From: Planctomycetota bacterium
GTDB taxonomy: Bacteria > Planctomycetota > UBA1135 > GCA-002686595
Direction: 5' to 3'
Length of the DNA stretch: 64,000 bases
Assembly: GCA_023150475.1 (NCBI GenBank)
Contig: JAKLKU010000005.1
Coordinates: 248,001-312,000 of the forward strand
How positions within the stretch are numbered: position 1 is the stretch's first letter; each line of letters begins with the position of its first letter. A program made the position numbers and the translations under genes. A model generated the notes under the pieces. It was not told the DNA's origin. It was given only the letters and a program-made list of their open reading frames with translations, and did not search any database. Below are positions 26,087-35,927 of the stretch, in pieces.

Positions 26087-27243
26087 AGAAGCTCAAAGTC
26101 CCGCTCAAGGCATTGCGTTGGGTGCTGCTGCTCGGATTGTGCGCCGCGGTCGTGCTGTACGCGGCCGGCTTCTTCGGCGGCGAGCGTGTGAAGCCCGGCG
26201 AGGAGCCGCCGAGTCGCGGGCTGCCGACGCCGAGCGCGACGGCGACCGCGGAGAAGCTGCGCGCGCCGCTCTACGAAGACGCGGTCGGCACCGTCGAGTC
26301 GCGGCGCACGATCGCGGTCGCGGCGCAAGTGGTCGCGCGGGTCGTCGCCGTGACACGCCGCGCCGGCGAGTCGGTCAAGGCCGGCGAGGAGCTCGTCGTG
26401 CTCGACGACCGCGAGTTCCGCGCGCGCCTCGCGCAGTCGAACGAGGCCAAAGCGGCCGCCGAAGCCGCGACGCAGCGCGCCGAACAGGCGAAGCTGCAAG
26501 CCGAAGCGCGTCTGACGCGGGCGACGTCGGAGGAGACCCGCGTGCAAGCGCTGGCGAAGGAGCGCGCCGCGACGACGCAGCAACTCGAAGCCGCGCAAGC
26601 CGACCTCGCCGATGCGAAGGCCGCCGTCGCGGGCGCCGAAGCCGCGATCCTCGCGGCGCGCGCGCAAGTCGCGCACTCGGCGCAAGTCGTCGCCGAGGCC
26701 GAGATCGCGCTCACGCACACCAAGATCGTCGCGCCGCTCGACGGCGTGGTCTCCGAACGCGCGATCGAACCGGGCGATCTCGCTTCGCCGGGACGCACGT
26801 TGCTCGTCGTGCTCGATCCGCACGCGCTGCGTCTCACTGCGCAAGTGCGCGAACGATCGATCGGTTTCGTACGCGCCGGCGCGACGTTCGACGTCGAGCT
26901 GCCCGCGCTCGGCGCGAAACTCGCGGGCACGGTCGCCGAGATCCTGCCGAGCGCGGATCCCGCGAGCCGCAGTTTCGCCGTGCGCATCGACCTGCCGGCG
27001 AACTCGAACGCGCGGCCCGGGATGTTCGGGCGGATGAAGCTCGTGATCGGCGAACGTGAGCTCGTCGGCGCGCCGCGGCGAGCGATCGCCCGCGTCGGCC
27101 AACTCGAAACCGTCGTCGTGCAGCGCGACGCGCGTTGGGAGCGACGGCTGGTCACGACCGGTTCCGCGCTCGACGCCGACCGCGTCGAGGTGCTATCCGG
27201 ACTCGACGGAGGCGAGCTGCTCGGCCTCGGAGTCGCGCCGTGA
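26083..27243 (+). CDS. RND efflux periplasmic adaptor (membrane-fusion protein)
   Basis: An N-terminal helix (about residues 10-27) is followed by HlyD/MFP elements. These are the barrel-sandwich strands around VAAQVVARVVAVTRRAGESVKAGEEL and LVVLDD, a coiled-coil hairpin of about 85 Ala/Glu/Gln-rich residues (about 115-200), the return half-motif HTKIVAPLDGVVSERAIEPGD, and the beta-barrel domain (LRLTAQVRERSIGFVRAG). The length of 386 aa is usual. It bridges the permease and the TolC-like protein. Overlaps of four bases with both neighbours imply tight co-expression. Confidence 0.92.
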   Translation: MKKLKVPLKALRWVLLLGLCAAVVLYAAGFFGGERVKPGEEPPSRGLPTPSATATAEKLRAPLYEDAVGTVESRRTIAVAAQVVARVVAVTRRAGESVKAGEELVVLDDREFRARLAQSNEAKAAAEAATQRAEQAKLQAEARLTRATSEETRVQALAKERAATTQQLEAAQADLADAKAAVAGAEAAILAARAQVAHSAQVVAEAEIALTHTKIVAPLDGVVSERAIEPGDLASPGRTLLVVLDPHALRLTAQVRERSIGFVRAGATFDVELPALGAKLAGTVAEILPSADPASRSFAVRIDLPANSNARPGMFGRMKLVIGERELVGAPRRAIARVGQLETVVVQRDARWERRLVTTGSALDADRVEVLSGLDGGELLGLGVAP

Positions 27244-30200
27244 GCGCGCACGACGAAACGGCTCCCGCAGTGCGCGAGCACGAACACGGCGTGCTCTGGA
27301 AGACCGTCCGGGCCTTCGTCACCGGCCCGCTCTCGCCGCTCTTCCTGATCATCGCGACGCTCGCGGGCGTGATCGCCGTGGTCGCGACGCCGCGCGAAGA
27401 GGAGCCGCAGATCGTCGTGCCGATGGCCGACGTCTTGGTCGGTTTCCCCGGCGCGAGCGCGGAAGAAGTCGAGAAGCTCGTCACGACGCCGCTCGAACGG
27501 TTGCTCTGGCAGATCGACGGCGTCGAGCACGTGTACTCGATGTCGCGCCGCGACGGTGCGATGGTCACCGTGCGTTTCTTCGTCGGCGAGGATCGCGAGC
27601 AGGCGCTCGTCCGTCTGCAGTCGAAGATCGACGCGCACCGTGATCAAGCGCCTCCTGGCGTCGCCGGTTGGGTCGTCAAGCCGGTCGAGATCGACGACGT
27701 GCCGATCGTCGTGCTCACGCTCTGGTCGTCGAGCGGCGACGAAGCACGTCTGCGGCGGTCCGCCGAAGAGCTCGCCGCGCGCCTCGACGGCGTGAAGGAC
27801 CTCTCACGCACGCAGCTCGTCGGCGGCTTGCCGCGCGAAGTGCGCGTCGAGCTCGACCCCGAGGCACTCGCCGCGCGTGGGCTCGCGCCGCTCGACGTCG
27901 TTGCGAGCCTGCGCGCCGCCGACGCCTCGCTCGCCGCCGGCGCGTTCGATCGCGCGAACCAACGCACGGTGGTCGTCGCGGGTCCGACCGTCGGCACGAG
28001 CCGCGAGGTCGGCGAGCTCGTGATCGGCGCCCCCAGTGCGTTCGGGGGCCGGCCCGTGCGCGTCGCCGACGTCGCGCGCGTCGTCGACGGGCCTCGCGAA
28101 GCCGACGTGTTGACGCGCGTGCGCTTCGGTCCCGCGGCGCACGGCGTCTCCGCGGACGAACGCGCGACCTCGCACCCGGCCGTGACGATCGCGCTCTCGA
28201 AGAAGAAGGGCACCAACGCGGTCGTGGTCGCCGAGGACGTCGTCGCCGCCGCGGAACGGATCGCCGCCGAAGTGCTGCCGAGCGACGTGCGCCTGACCGT
28301 TTCGCGCAACTGGGGCGAGAGCGCGAACGAGAAGGTCAACGAGCTCCTGACGCACCTCTCGCTCGCGATCGTCACCGTGATCGGGCTGGTCGCGTTCTCG
28401 CTCGGTTGGCGCGAAGGTCTGATCGTCGCGGCCGCGGTGCCGATCACGTTCGCGTTGACGCTGCTCGTCAACTTGCTCTTCGGCTACACGATCAATCGAG
28501 TCACGCTCTTCGCGCTCGTCCTCGTGCTCGGCCTCGTCTGCGACGATCCGATCGTCGACGTCGAGAACATCCACCGCTACTTCGCGAAGCGCAAATTCAA
28601 GCCGCTCGACGCCGTGTTGCTCGCCGTCAACGAAGTGCGGCCGCCGGTGATCGTCGCGACGCTCGCGGTGATCCTCTCGTTCGTGCCGCTCGTGTTCATC
28701 ACCGGCATGATGGGCCCCTACATGCGGCCGATGGCGATCAACGTGCCGGTCGCAATGGCGATGAGCTTGCTGGTCGCGTTCACGGTGACGCCGTGGATGT
28801 CCTACCTGCTGCTCAAGCCGCATCACGGACACGACACGGTGCACGAAGAGACGGAGACCGGCGTCGAGCGCGGCTACAGGCGTTGGCTCGCCGCGTTGGT
28901 CGATCGCACGGGTCCACGGTGGGTGCTGTTCGGCGTCATCGGCGGCTTGATGGTGTTCGCCGTGTGGCTCGCACTGTCGGGCCGCGTGCCGCTCAAGATG
29001 CTGCCGTACGACAACAAGCGCGAGCTCGAGCTCGTCGTCGACTTGCCGCGCGACGCGACGCTCGAAGCAACCGACGCGACAGTGCGCGAGTTCGAGGAGT
29101 ACCTGGCGCGCGTCCACGAAGTCGACCACGTGCAGTCGTTCGTCGGCGCGGCGAGCCCGGTCGACTTCAACGGACTGGTGCGCCGCTACGGGCTGCGTCG
29201 CGAGCCTTACCAAGCCGACCTGCGCATCAACTTGCTCGGCAAGCACGAACGCGACGCGCAGAGTCACGCGATCGCGCTGCGCCTGCGGCCCGAGTTGCAA
29301 CGCATCGCTGACCGGCATGGCGCGAAGATCCAGTTCGTCGAAGTGCCGCCGGGACCGCCGGTGCTCGCGACGCTCGCCGCCGAAGTCACGGGGCCGCCCG
29401 AACGCAGCTACGACGAACTGATCGCCGCGGCGCGCGACCTCGCGAGCCGCCTCGAGAAGCTCCACGGCGTCGTCGACGTCGATTCGACCGACGAAAGCGC
29501 GCGCCGGCGCCTCGACTTCGTCACCGACAAGGAGAAGGCCGCGTTGCACGGCGTGACGACCGCCGAGATCGCGAGCACGCTCAACCTCGCGCTCTCCGGC
29601 CACGTCGCCGCGACCGTGCACGAGCCAAGCGAACGCCAACCGCTCGCGTTGAAAGTCGCGCTCGACCGCGCGAACCGCAGCGGCCCCGACGAGCTCGCGC
29701 GCATCGCCGTGCGCGGCGCGGGCACGAAGCCGATCCCGCTCGGCGAGCTCGGCCGCTTCGAGGAGCGCGTCGACGACCAGACGATCTTCCACAAGGACAT
29801 GGAGCGCGTGGTGTTCGTGCTCGGCGAAGTCGCGGGCCTGCCGCCGGCCGACGCCGTGCTCGGGATGCAGCACGAGCTCGAGGAACGCCCGCTCGCCGGC
29901 GGCGCGCGCGCGAACTGGGGCGGCGAAGGCGAGTGGAAGATCACGCTCGACGTGTTCCGCGACCTCGGGCTCGCGTTCGCCGGCGCGCTGATCGCGATCT
30001 ACGTGCTGCTCGTCGTCGAGACGCGCTCGTTCGGCATGCCGCTGCTCGTGATGCTCGCGATCCCGCTCGGCGCGATCGGCATCCTGCCGGGCTTCTGGGT
30101 GCTCAACCTGATCGTCGCGGAGGACATAGGCGGTTACTCGAGTCCAGTGTGGTTCACCGCGACCGGCATGATCGGCATGATCGCGCTCGCCGGCATCGTC

Positions 30201-30488
30201 GTGCGCAACTCGATCATCCTGATCGACTTCATGCGCCACCGGATCCTCGAAGGCGCGAGTCCGCGCGACGCGGTGCTCGAGAGCGGCGCGAAGCGACTGC
30301 GGCCGATCCTGCTGACCGCGGGCGCAGCGATGCTCGGCGCGTGGCCGATCACGCTCGACCCGATCTTCTCCGGCCTCGCGTGGAGCCTGATCTTCGGACT
30401 GATCGCGTCGACGGTCTTCACGCTGGTGGTCGTGCCGCTCGTCTACTACGTCCTCGTCTCGCGCAAGGGCCTCGTGCCGCAAGCGTGA
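27240..30488 (+). CDS. RND-family efflux permease (1082 aa)
   Basis: The GTG start at 27240 overlaps the adaptor stop. The protein has the RND layout: a first helix at about 27-49, a large periplasmic loop (about 50-370), a block of helices, a second large loop and a final helical block. The proton-relay helix reads LGLVCDDPIVDVENIH, with the two adjacent Asp typical of the family. FLIIATLAGVIAVVATPREEEPQI and FVPLVFITGMMGPYMRPMAI are family hallmarks. It exports a substrate from the periplasm or membrane using proton flow. The substrate is unknown, and no heavy-metal-specific residues were noted. Confidence 0.92.
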   Translation: MSAHDETAPAVREHEHGVLWKTVRAFVTGPLSPLFLIIATLAGVIAVVATPREEEPQIVVPMADVLVGFPGASAEEVEKLVTTPLERLLWQIDGVEHVYSMSRRDGAMVTVRFFVGEDREQALVRLQSKIDAHRDQAPPGVAGWVVKPVEIDDVPIVVLTLWSSSGDEARLRRSAEELAARLDGVKDLSRTQLVGGLPREVRVELDPEALAARGLAPLDVVASLRAADASLAAGAFDRANQRTVVVAGPTVGTSREVGELVIGAPSAFGGRPVRVADVARVVDGPREADVLTRVRFGPAAHGVSADERATSHPAVTIALSKKKGTNAVVVAEDVVAAAERIAAEVLPSDVRLTVSRNWGESANEKVNELLTHLSLAIVTVIGLVAFSLGWREGLIVAAAVPITFALTLLVNLLFGYTINRVTLFALVLVLGLVCDDPIVDVENIHRYFAKRKFKPLDAVLLAVNEVRPPVIVATLAVILSFVPLVFITGMMGPYMRPMAINVPVAMAMSLLVAFTVTPWMSYLLLKPHHGHDTVHEETETGVERGYRRWLAALVDRTGPRWVLFGVIGGLMVFAVWLALSGRVPLKMLPYDNKRELELVVDLPRDATLEATDATVREFEEYLARVHEVDHVQSFVGAASPVDFNGLVRRYGLRREPYQADLRINLLGKHERDAQSHAIALRLRPELQRIADRHGAKIQFVEVPPGPPVLATLAAEVTGPPERSYDELIAAARDLASRLEKLHGVVDVDSTDESARRRLDFVTDKEKAALHGVTTAEIASTLNLALSGHVAATVHEPSERQPLALKVALDRANRSGPDELARIAVRGAGTKPIPLGELGRFEERVDDQTIFHKDMERVVFVLGEVAGLPPADAVLGMQHELEERPLAGGARANWGGEGEWKITLDVFRDLGLAFAGALIAIYVLLVVETRSFGMPLLVMLAIPLGAIGILPGFWVLNLIVAEDIGGYSSPVWFTATGMIGMIALAGIVVRNSIILIDFMRHRILEGASPRDAVLESGAKRLRPILLTAGAAMLGAWPITLDPIFSGLAWSLIFGLIASTVFTLVVVPLVYYVLVSRKGLVPQA

Positions 30489-30597
30489 CCGCACGTCGTT
30501 CGGCCCGTGCGTGGGCCGGACGAAGTTCGTTCGCGCGCATGCGCTCCGCGCGAACGGAGACTGCCGCGGCGAGCGCGGCGACGGCACGCTCGGAGGC

Positions 30598-31653
30598 ATG
30601 CAAGCGAGTCGACTGCTCTCGATCCTGCTCAGGCTCCAGCACGAAGGTCGTGTCTCGGCGCGAGCGCTCGCCGAAGCGTTCGAAGTCTCGCTGCGCACGA
30701 TCTACCGCGACATCGACGCGCTCAGCGCCGCCGGTGTGCCGGTCTACGCCGAGCGCGGACGCAGCGGCGGCTTCGCGTTGCGCGACGGTTATCGCACGAG
30801 GCTGACCGGGCTCGATCGACCCGAAGCGGAGAGCCTCTTCTTCGCCGGCATCCCGTTCGCGGCCGAACAACTCGGCCTCGGGCCGGCGCACGCGACGACG
30901 CGGCTCAAGCTGCTCGCCGCGTTGCCTCGAGCGTCCGCGAGCGACGCCGAACGAGTCGCCGCGCGCTTCCACGTCGATCCCGTCGCGTGGTTCCAAGCGC
31001 CGGACGAGCAACGGATCCTGCCCGAGCTCGCGTCCGCCGTGTGGCTCGGCCGGATGCTGTCGCTGCGCTACGAGCGTTGGAGCGGCGTCGTCGAACGTCG
31101 CGTCGCGCCGCTCGGCCTCGTGCTCAAGGCCGGCGTGTGGTACCTGGTCGCGGCGAGTGGTGCGCAGCCGCGGACGTATCGTGTCGGCTCCATCCTCGAG
31201 CTGCGCGTCGAGGACGCGCCCGCGACCGTGCCGCCGCGATTCGAGCTCGTCGGCTACTGGCGGCGTTTCGCGAACGACTACGAGCAGCGCATGCTCGCAC
31301 GGACCGCGAAAGTGCGCGTCAGGCCGGAAGCGCTGCGGCCGCTCGCGCGACTCGGCGCCGCGATGGCGCGCGCGGTGGCCGGCGCCAGAGCGGTGGACGT
31401 CCCCGGAACGGCGGACGGCGCCGGAACGGCTGGCGGCGCCGAATCGGCTGACGGCGCCAGATCGGCTGACGCCGATGGCTGGCACGTGCTCACGATCCCG
31501 ATCGAGTCGATCGAGGCCGCGGTCGGCGAGCTCTTGAAGCTCGGGCCGGGCGTCGAAGCGCTCGAGCCTGCGGAGCTCCGCGACGCGATGCGGCGTGCGG
31601 TTCGAGAGCTCGCGAAGGCGTACGCGACTCGAACGCGGCGGCGGAAAAGCTGA
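30598..31653 (+). CDS. WYL-domain transcriptional regulator
   Basis: The N-terminal 60 residues are a winged helix (SRLLSILLRLQ, ARALAEAFEVSLRTIYRDIDAL, followed by the wing AERGRSGGFAL). Residues about 125-220 are a WYL domain, with the name-giving tripeptide at about 180-182 (GVWYLVA) and the Arg-rich ligand pocket. A C-terminal WCX extension completes the 351 aa. WYL regulators respond to oligonucleotides or small ligands. GGAGG lies only one base before the ATG, which is too close for ideal translation. An 18-bp repeat inserts a hexapeptide array in the WCX part. The next gene (DUF1579-like) is a possible target. Confidence 0.88.
   Translation: MQASRLLSILLRLQHEGRVSARALAEAFEVSLRTIYRDIDALSAAGVPVYAERGRSGGFALRDGYRTRLTGLDRPEAESLFFAGIPFAAEQLGLGPAHATTRLKLLAALPRASASDAERVAARFHVDPVAWFQAPDEQRILPELASAVWLGRMLSLRYERWSGVVERRVAPLGLVLKAGVWYLVAASGAQPRTYRVGSILELRVEDAPATVPPRFELVGYWRRFANDYEQRMLARTAKVRVRPEALRPLARLGAAMARAVAGARAVDVPGTADGAGTAGGAESADGARSADADGWHVLTIPIESIEAAVGELLKLGPGVEALEPAELRDAMRRAVRELAKAYATRTRRRKS
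31405..31473 (+). repeat. 18-bp coding repeat, 3.8 copies, in the WYL regulator
   Basis: Three full units (31405-31422, 31423-31440, 31441-31458) of the form GGAACGGCGGACGGCGCC with few substitutions are followed by a 15-base partial copy. In frame they encode repeats of the hexapeptide (G/E/R)-(T/S)-A-(D/G)-G-A. The repeat unit keeps the frame. Confidence 0.8.
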
Positions 31654-31758
31654 CGCTCGGCGTCAGCGATCGGTGCGCAGGCTCGTGCCCGAAGATCGCG
31701 CTCGTGTCGAGCGCGCGGTACCCAGGCGCTCCGAATGAGCGCGAGGAACGAGGCCCAC

Positions 31759-32325
31759 ATGCACCACGAACCGCAATCCATCGAACGTCGCACCGTGCTC
31801 CAACTCGCAGCGGGTCTCGCCGCGGCAAGCTCGCTAGGAGCGAACCTCGCACGAGCCGACGCGCGCAAGCCGCAGCCGACCGGCAAACCCGGCGACTTCG
31901 ACTTCCTCACCGGCAAGTGGAAGATCGCGAACGAGTTCCGCACCGACGAAGGCTGGATCGAGTTCGAAGGCGAAGCGACCGTGTTCTCGATCCTGTCCGG
32001 CACGGTCAGCGTCGAGGAGTTGCGCATCCCCGCGCGCAACTTCTTCGGGATGGGGCTGCGCCTGCTCGACCCGAAGCAGAAGCTGTGGGCCGATCATTGG
32101 GTGAACTCCGTCGAGTGCGTGATCACGCCGCCGCCTGCGTGGGGCAGTTTCGTCGACGGCGTCGGCACGTGGGACGGCGACGACGTGCTCGACGACAAGT
32201 CGATCATCGTGCGCGGCGCGTGGGACCGCATCACACCGAAGTCGTGCCGCTGGTACCAAGCGACGTCACGCGACGACGGCCGCACCTGGGAGGAGAACTG
32301 GGTGATGCACTGGACGCGCGTCTGA
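31759..32325 (+). CDS. Exported DUF1579-like protein (188 aa)
   Basis: The ATG at 31759 is preceded by GAGG at proper distance; an in-frame ATG at 31735 is less well placed. The N-terminus has twin Arg (ERRTVLQLAAGLAAASS), a Tat-like signal peptide ending near ANLARA. The mature part begins with DFDFLTGKWKIANEF and contains repeated beta strands with a conserved WTEEN-like C-terminus (GRTWEENWVMHW). This resembles DUF1579, a calycin-type barrel that binds small hydrophobic ligands. Family-level function is unknown. It follows the WYL regulator by 105 bases in the same direction. Confidence 0.75.
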   Translation: MHHEPQSIERRTVLQLAAGLAAASSLGANLARADARKPQPTGKPGDFDFLTGKWKIANEFRTDEGWIEFEGEATVFSILSGTVSVEELRIPARNFFGMGLRLLDPKQKLWADHWVNSVECVITPPPAWGSFVDGVGTWDGDDVLDDKSIIVRGAWDRITPKSCRWYQATSRDDGRTWEENWVMHWTRV

Positions 32326-32343
32326 CGAAGCGGGTCTGCTCGC

Positions 32344-35300
32344 TCAGTTCGCCGTGCCTTCGCTCAGCAACGCGTCTTTCAACCAAGCCGACGACGCTGC
32401 CGGCGAGAGCGGCGCGAGCCACTTGCGCGCGGGGCGCGTGTTCCACTCGGTGCGCCACGCTGCGTGGGCCGGCGTCGTCGGGAAGTGCTCGTCCGGGCCG
32501 TACGGGTAGCCGCTCATCGCATGGAACGGCAGCGGCTCGACGGTCAGCGCTTCGATCGTGTTCGGGTCGCGATCCTTCGCCCAACCGTCGAGGTAGAGCA
32601 AGTAGTCGCGCGTCCAACCGTCGGCGAGCGGCGGGAGCGAGCTCGCGTCGAAACGCAACGTGAGCGCGTCGCCGCTGCCGAGGATCACGAAGCGATCGTC
32701 GGCCGAGCCGAGCAACTCGACGGTCTCGCCGTAGCGCGTGTAGAGCCCGGGGTGCTGGTTCCAACGCGGGACATCCGAGAGCGCGTCCCACTCGAAGCGT
32801 TCCGGCAGGTCCTTGCGCTCGGTCGCGATCGGCCGACTGAAGCCGCGAGGCCAGAGTTTCGCGCTCCGCGGCTCGAGTGCGGTGACGCGCGTCTCGGCCG
32901 CGTCATCGCACACTGCGAGCTCGACCGCGTCCCAGTAGAGCCGCAGCGTCGAGAAGAGCCTGAACTTCGGGCGCGCGACATCGACGAGCCCGTCGAGCTC
33001 GATCACCATCGTCTTCGACTTGCCCGCCGGGAACCCGAGCGGCGGCGCCGCGTCGCGCCACGTTCCGTCGGGACCTTGCACTTGCAGGATCGGCGGCACG
33101 AAACGCACGTCGGGCGTGCGTGCGGAGGCGACGTTGACGCTCGCGTCGGTCCAGTAGAACCAACCGGTGCAGACGAGCCGCAACTTGCGCGCGTCGCGGG
33201 TCTTCGCGGCGTCGAACTCGAGCTCGAGCCAATGCGGCGTCGCGAGGCCGAGGAACTGCGGAGCGAGCGGCGTGAACGGCATCGCGTGCACGTCGTCGCG
33301 CGCGCCGAGCTCCTGCGCCCAGTCCCGGCCGTCGCTGCCGAGCGCACGCAGCGGCGCGAGCGGCGCTTTCACGGTGTGCACGTGCGCCTCGGGGAACGGC
33401 GGGAAGCAGAAACGTTCGTTCGGGTAGATCGCGACGTCCGCGGGGTGATCGACGACGTCGAGGCGCGCGCGGTCGAGGTACGTGACCTCGCGCAACTCCT
33501 CGGTGAACTGCAGCTCGAGATGGCCGCCCTTCGGCACGAGCTCCGAGCCGCGCACGAGCACGTACTCGTCGTGATCGGGCGGCACGAGCATCCCGGGCGC
33601 CATCGGCAGGCCGAGCGGCGTGCCGCCGAGCACGTCGCTGACGAAGCCGTACGTCTCGCCGTTCCACGCGTAGAGGAACGGGCACGAACCGATCAGTCCT
33701 TCGGGTTGCACGAGCGCGCCGCTCGGTGCGTCGACGAACGGGCGATCGGTCGGCGGCACGGCGAGCGCCGTCTGGACCGCGCCGTTGGGCCACGTGGTGC
33801 GGAGGACGTCGAGCGCGTCGTTCGCGCCGCAGCCGACGAGCTCGGGCACGCCGCGCCAGTAGATGCGGCGATACCGGCCGGCGGTGCGCGTCTCGACGAT
33901 CGCGCCGAGCGCGCGGCGGTTGTCCTTCAGACCGGACGGCGCGAGCCGCGCGGCTCGTCCCGCGCCGCTCGAGCCCCGCGCGATCTCGATGCCGCTCGCC
34001 GTCGCGCGCACGAAGTCCTGATCGAGGTCGCGATCGAGGTCGATCACGAGCCACGGAGCCGCGGGCTCGCCGCGGCCAGCGAACGCGAACGGCGCCGCGA
34101 TCGGCGTGCCGAAGCCGAGCTCGGCGACGAAGACGGCCTCCGCGCCGGACACGACGAGGTCGGTGACGCCGTCGAGGTCGAGGTCCGCGGCGCGCGCGGT
34201 CGCGGGCGCGACGAGCGTGCGCGGGAGCCGCGCGTCGGCAGCGGCGAAGGTCCCGTCGTCGCGCTGGCGCAGGAGACCGTTCGGTTGCGCCAACACGAGC
34301 ACGTCGACGCGCCCGTCGGCGTCGAAGTCGGCGAGCTCGGGCTCGCGGTCGAACGCGCGTAGTCCGGTGAAACGGCGCGCCGCGACGTCGACGAAGCGCC
34401 CAGCGCGTTGGTTGTCCATCAGATGCAGCGCGCCGGGCCCGCCGAGGAGCAAGTCGACGTCGGCGTCGCCGTCGAAGTCCTCGGTCGCGCACCACGCGAG
34501 CGCGCCGGAGCTCGGCAAGCTCGCGTCGGTCGACACGTCGGTGAAACCGCCTCGCGCGACTTCGCCTGGCACGCCCGACGCGCTCGGCCGCACGACGGCC
34601 GCATCGTTGCGCCACAAACGCGCGCCGAAGGCACCGACGAACAGGAGATCGAGATCGCCTTCGTGATCGAAGTCGACCGCGAGCAGGTCGGCGACGGCGC
34701 CGCCGAACGGCTGGGCGAGCGACGGCAAGGCGAGCGGCGCAGGCTTCCACCGCGGCGCGTTCGGATCGCCGAGCAGCAGGTCGGCCCCGCTCGCGTGCTC
34801 GAACAACAGCACTTCCGCGCCGCGCACGACCACGAGGTCCTGCACGTCGCGGTTCGCGAGGTCGTACGCACGCACGTGATCGACCGGGCCCGCGAGCACG
34901 GTTTCGACGGTCCACTCGCCTGCTTGCTGGAACGCCGCGAGCACACCGCGTTCGCTCGCCGCGAGCAAGTCGAAGTCGCCGTCGCCATCGAGGTCGTCGG
35001 CGCAGAGCTCGCGCGCGTTCGCGAACTCGGGCAGCACCGCGGGCTCGAGCGCGAATTGCGGCGCGCGCGGCGCCGGCGCGTCGAGGATGCCGCTCGGCGC
35101 GGCCCTCGGGAACTTCGCGAGTTCACCGAAGTCGAGTTCCTTCGCGTTGGGCGCGCGGAAACCTTGCGCTTCGAACGACGTGTAGACGCGCTGGAGGCGG
35201 CGGCCTTCTTCTTCGTCGCCCGTGTCCTGCGCGAGCCGCATGCTCAAGTAGACGGCGAGCACGTACCACGCGCCGGCACGCTCGGGACCGAGGTCGATCA

Positions 35301-35823
35301 CGCGCGTGAGCAAAGGCGCCGCGCTCGAAGCTCGATCGACGTCGAGATACGCCGACGCGAGACCGGCGAGCGTCGCCGCGTCGTCCGGCGCACGTTCGGC
35401 CGCGCGCTCGAAGTGTTCGACCGCCGCCGCGAAGTCGCCGCGTTCGAGTGCGAGCCGCGCACGGACGTAGTGCAACGTCGGGTGCGCCGGATCACGCTGC
35501 TCGAGGCGTGCGAGCAACGGCTCGGGATCGCTCTTTGGACGTTCCGCGTAGTCGACGAGCATCGCGCGCACCAGGTCGTCGAGTTCGGCGTCGCCCCGTG
35601 GGTCACCCCCTGCGTCAGCCAGCGCGACGAGCGGCGCGAGTTCGGCGCGCGCCCGCGCGAAGTCCCCCGCTTCGAAATGCGCCGCGGCGCGTTCGCGCGC
35701 GAGCAACGTTTCGACGCTGACCTGCGCGGACGCCGCCCCGCCGGGGTGCGAGCGAAGTCGGTAGAGCCACCACGCCGACACGATCAATGCCGCCAGCACC
35801 AACCACGGAAAGACGCGTTTCAC
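32344..35823 (-). CDS. Giant membrane-anchored TPR/FG-GAP/ASPIC-UnbV protein (1159 aa)
   Basis: The GTG at 35823 has GGAGG seven bases upstream and starts a protein with one N-terminal helix (VFPWLVLAALIVSAWWL). TPR repeats follow (clear at residues 108-178), then FG-GAP/VCBS repeats with calcium-binding-like DLDGDGDFDLL cores (about 261-600), then an ASPIC/UnbV segment (about 626-690). The C-terminal 470 residues contain beta-rich sequence of no recognised family. FG-GAP/UnbV proteins are extracytoplasmic and frequent in Planctomycetota; their role is mostly unknown. It is divergent from a related giant gene (35928) with 104 bases between. The frame extends upstream of 35823, but without plausible protein sequence. 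Confidence 0.8.
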   Translation of the reverse strand: MKRVFPWLVLAALIVSAWWLYRLRSHPGGAASAQVSVETLLARERAAAHFEAGDFARARAELAPLVALADAGGDPRGDAELDDLVRAMLVDYAERPKSDPEPLLARLEQRDPAHPTLHYVRARLALERGDFAAAVEHFERAAERAPDDAATLAGLASAYLDVDRASSAAPLLTRVIDLGPERAGAWYVLAVYLSMRLAQDTGDEEEGRRLQRVYTSFEAQGFRAPNAKELDFGELAKFPRAAPSGILDAPAPRAPQFALEPAVLPEFANARELCADDLDGDGDFDLLAASERGVLAAFQQAGEWTVETVLAGPVDHVRAYDLANRDVQDLVVVRGAEVLLFEHASGADLLLGDPNAPRWKPAPLALPSLAQPFGGAVADLLAVDFDHEGDLDLLFVGAFGARLWRNDAAVVRPSASGVPGEVARGGFTDVSTDASLPSSGALAWCATEDFDGDADVDLLLGGPGALHLMDNQRAGRFVDVAARRFTGLRAFDREPELADFDADGRVDVLVLAQPNGLLRQRDDGTFAAADARLPRTLVAPATARAADLDLDGVTDLVVSGAEAVFVAELGFGTPIAAPFAFAGRGEPAAPWLVIDLDRDLDQDFVRATASGIEIARGSSGAGRAARLAPSGLKDNRRALGAIVETRTAGRYRRIYWRGVPELVGCGANDALDVLRTTWPNGAVQTALAVPPTDRPFVDAPSGALVQPEGLIGSCPFLYAWNGETYGFVSDVLGGTPLGLPMAPGMLVPPDHDEYVLVRGSELVPKGGHLELQFTEELREVTYLDRARLDVVDHPADVAIYPNERFCFPPFPEAHVHTVKAPLAPLRALGSDGRDWAQELGARDDVHAMPFTPLAPQFLGLATPHWLELEFDAAKTRDARKLRLVCTGWFYWTDASVNVASARTPDVRFVPPILQVQGPDGTWRDAAPPLGFPAGKSKTMVIELDGLVDVARPKFRLFSTLRLYWDAVELAVCDDAAETRVTALEPRSAKLWPRGFSRPIATERKDLPERFEWDALSDVPRWNQHPGLYTRYGETVELLGSADDRFVILGSGDALTLRFDASSLPPLADGWTRDYLLYLDGWAKDRDPNTIEALTVEPLPFHAMSGYPYGPDEHFPTTPAHAAWRTEWNTRPARKWLAPLSPAASSAWLKDALLSEGTAN

Positions 35824-35854
35824 GTGTTCGCCTCCGCTCGTCGCGAGCGCGCGG

Positions 35855-35860
35855 ACTCTA
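35855..35860 (-). promoter_or_regulatory. -10-like box TAGAGT of the 1159-aa gene
   Basis: On the minus strand TAGAGT ends 31 bases before the GTG at 35823. With the GGAGG site between the two, this gives a short leader of normal design. Confidence 0.35.
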
Positions 35861-35900
35861 CGCCGCTCGACCGCGCCTTTCCACGGACTTGGCGCGCGAC

Positions 35901-35906
35901 TACGCT
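35901..35906 (+). promoter_or_regulatory. -10-like box TACGCT of the 1193-aa gene
   Basis: TACGCT ends 21 bases before the ATG at 35928. It matches TANNNT, but no -35 box is obvious. It lies about 40 bases from the opposed -10 box of the divergent gene. Confidence 0.25.
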
Positions 35907-35927
35907 CGTCGGTCGCTCGGTTGCGCC

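Noticed and set aside
27804..30698. Antisense open frame of about 960 residues across the RND permease
   Set aside because: The permease frame has all family hallmarks; the antisense frame is a composition shadow without recognisable domains.
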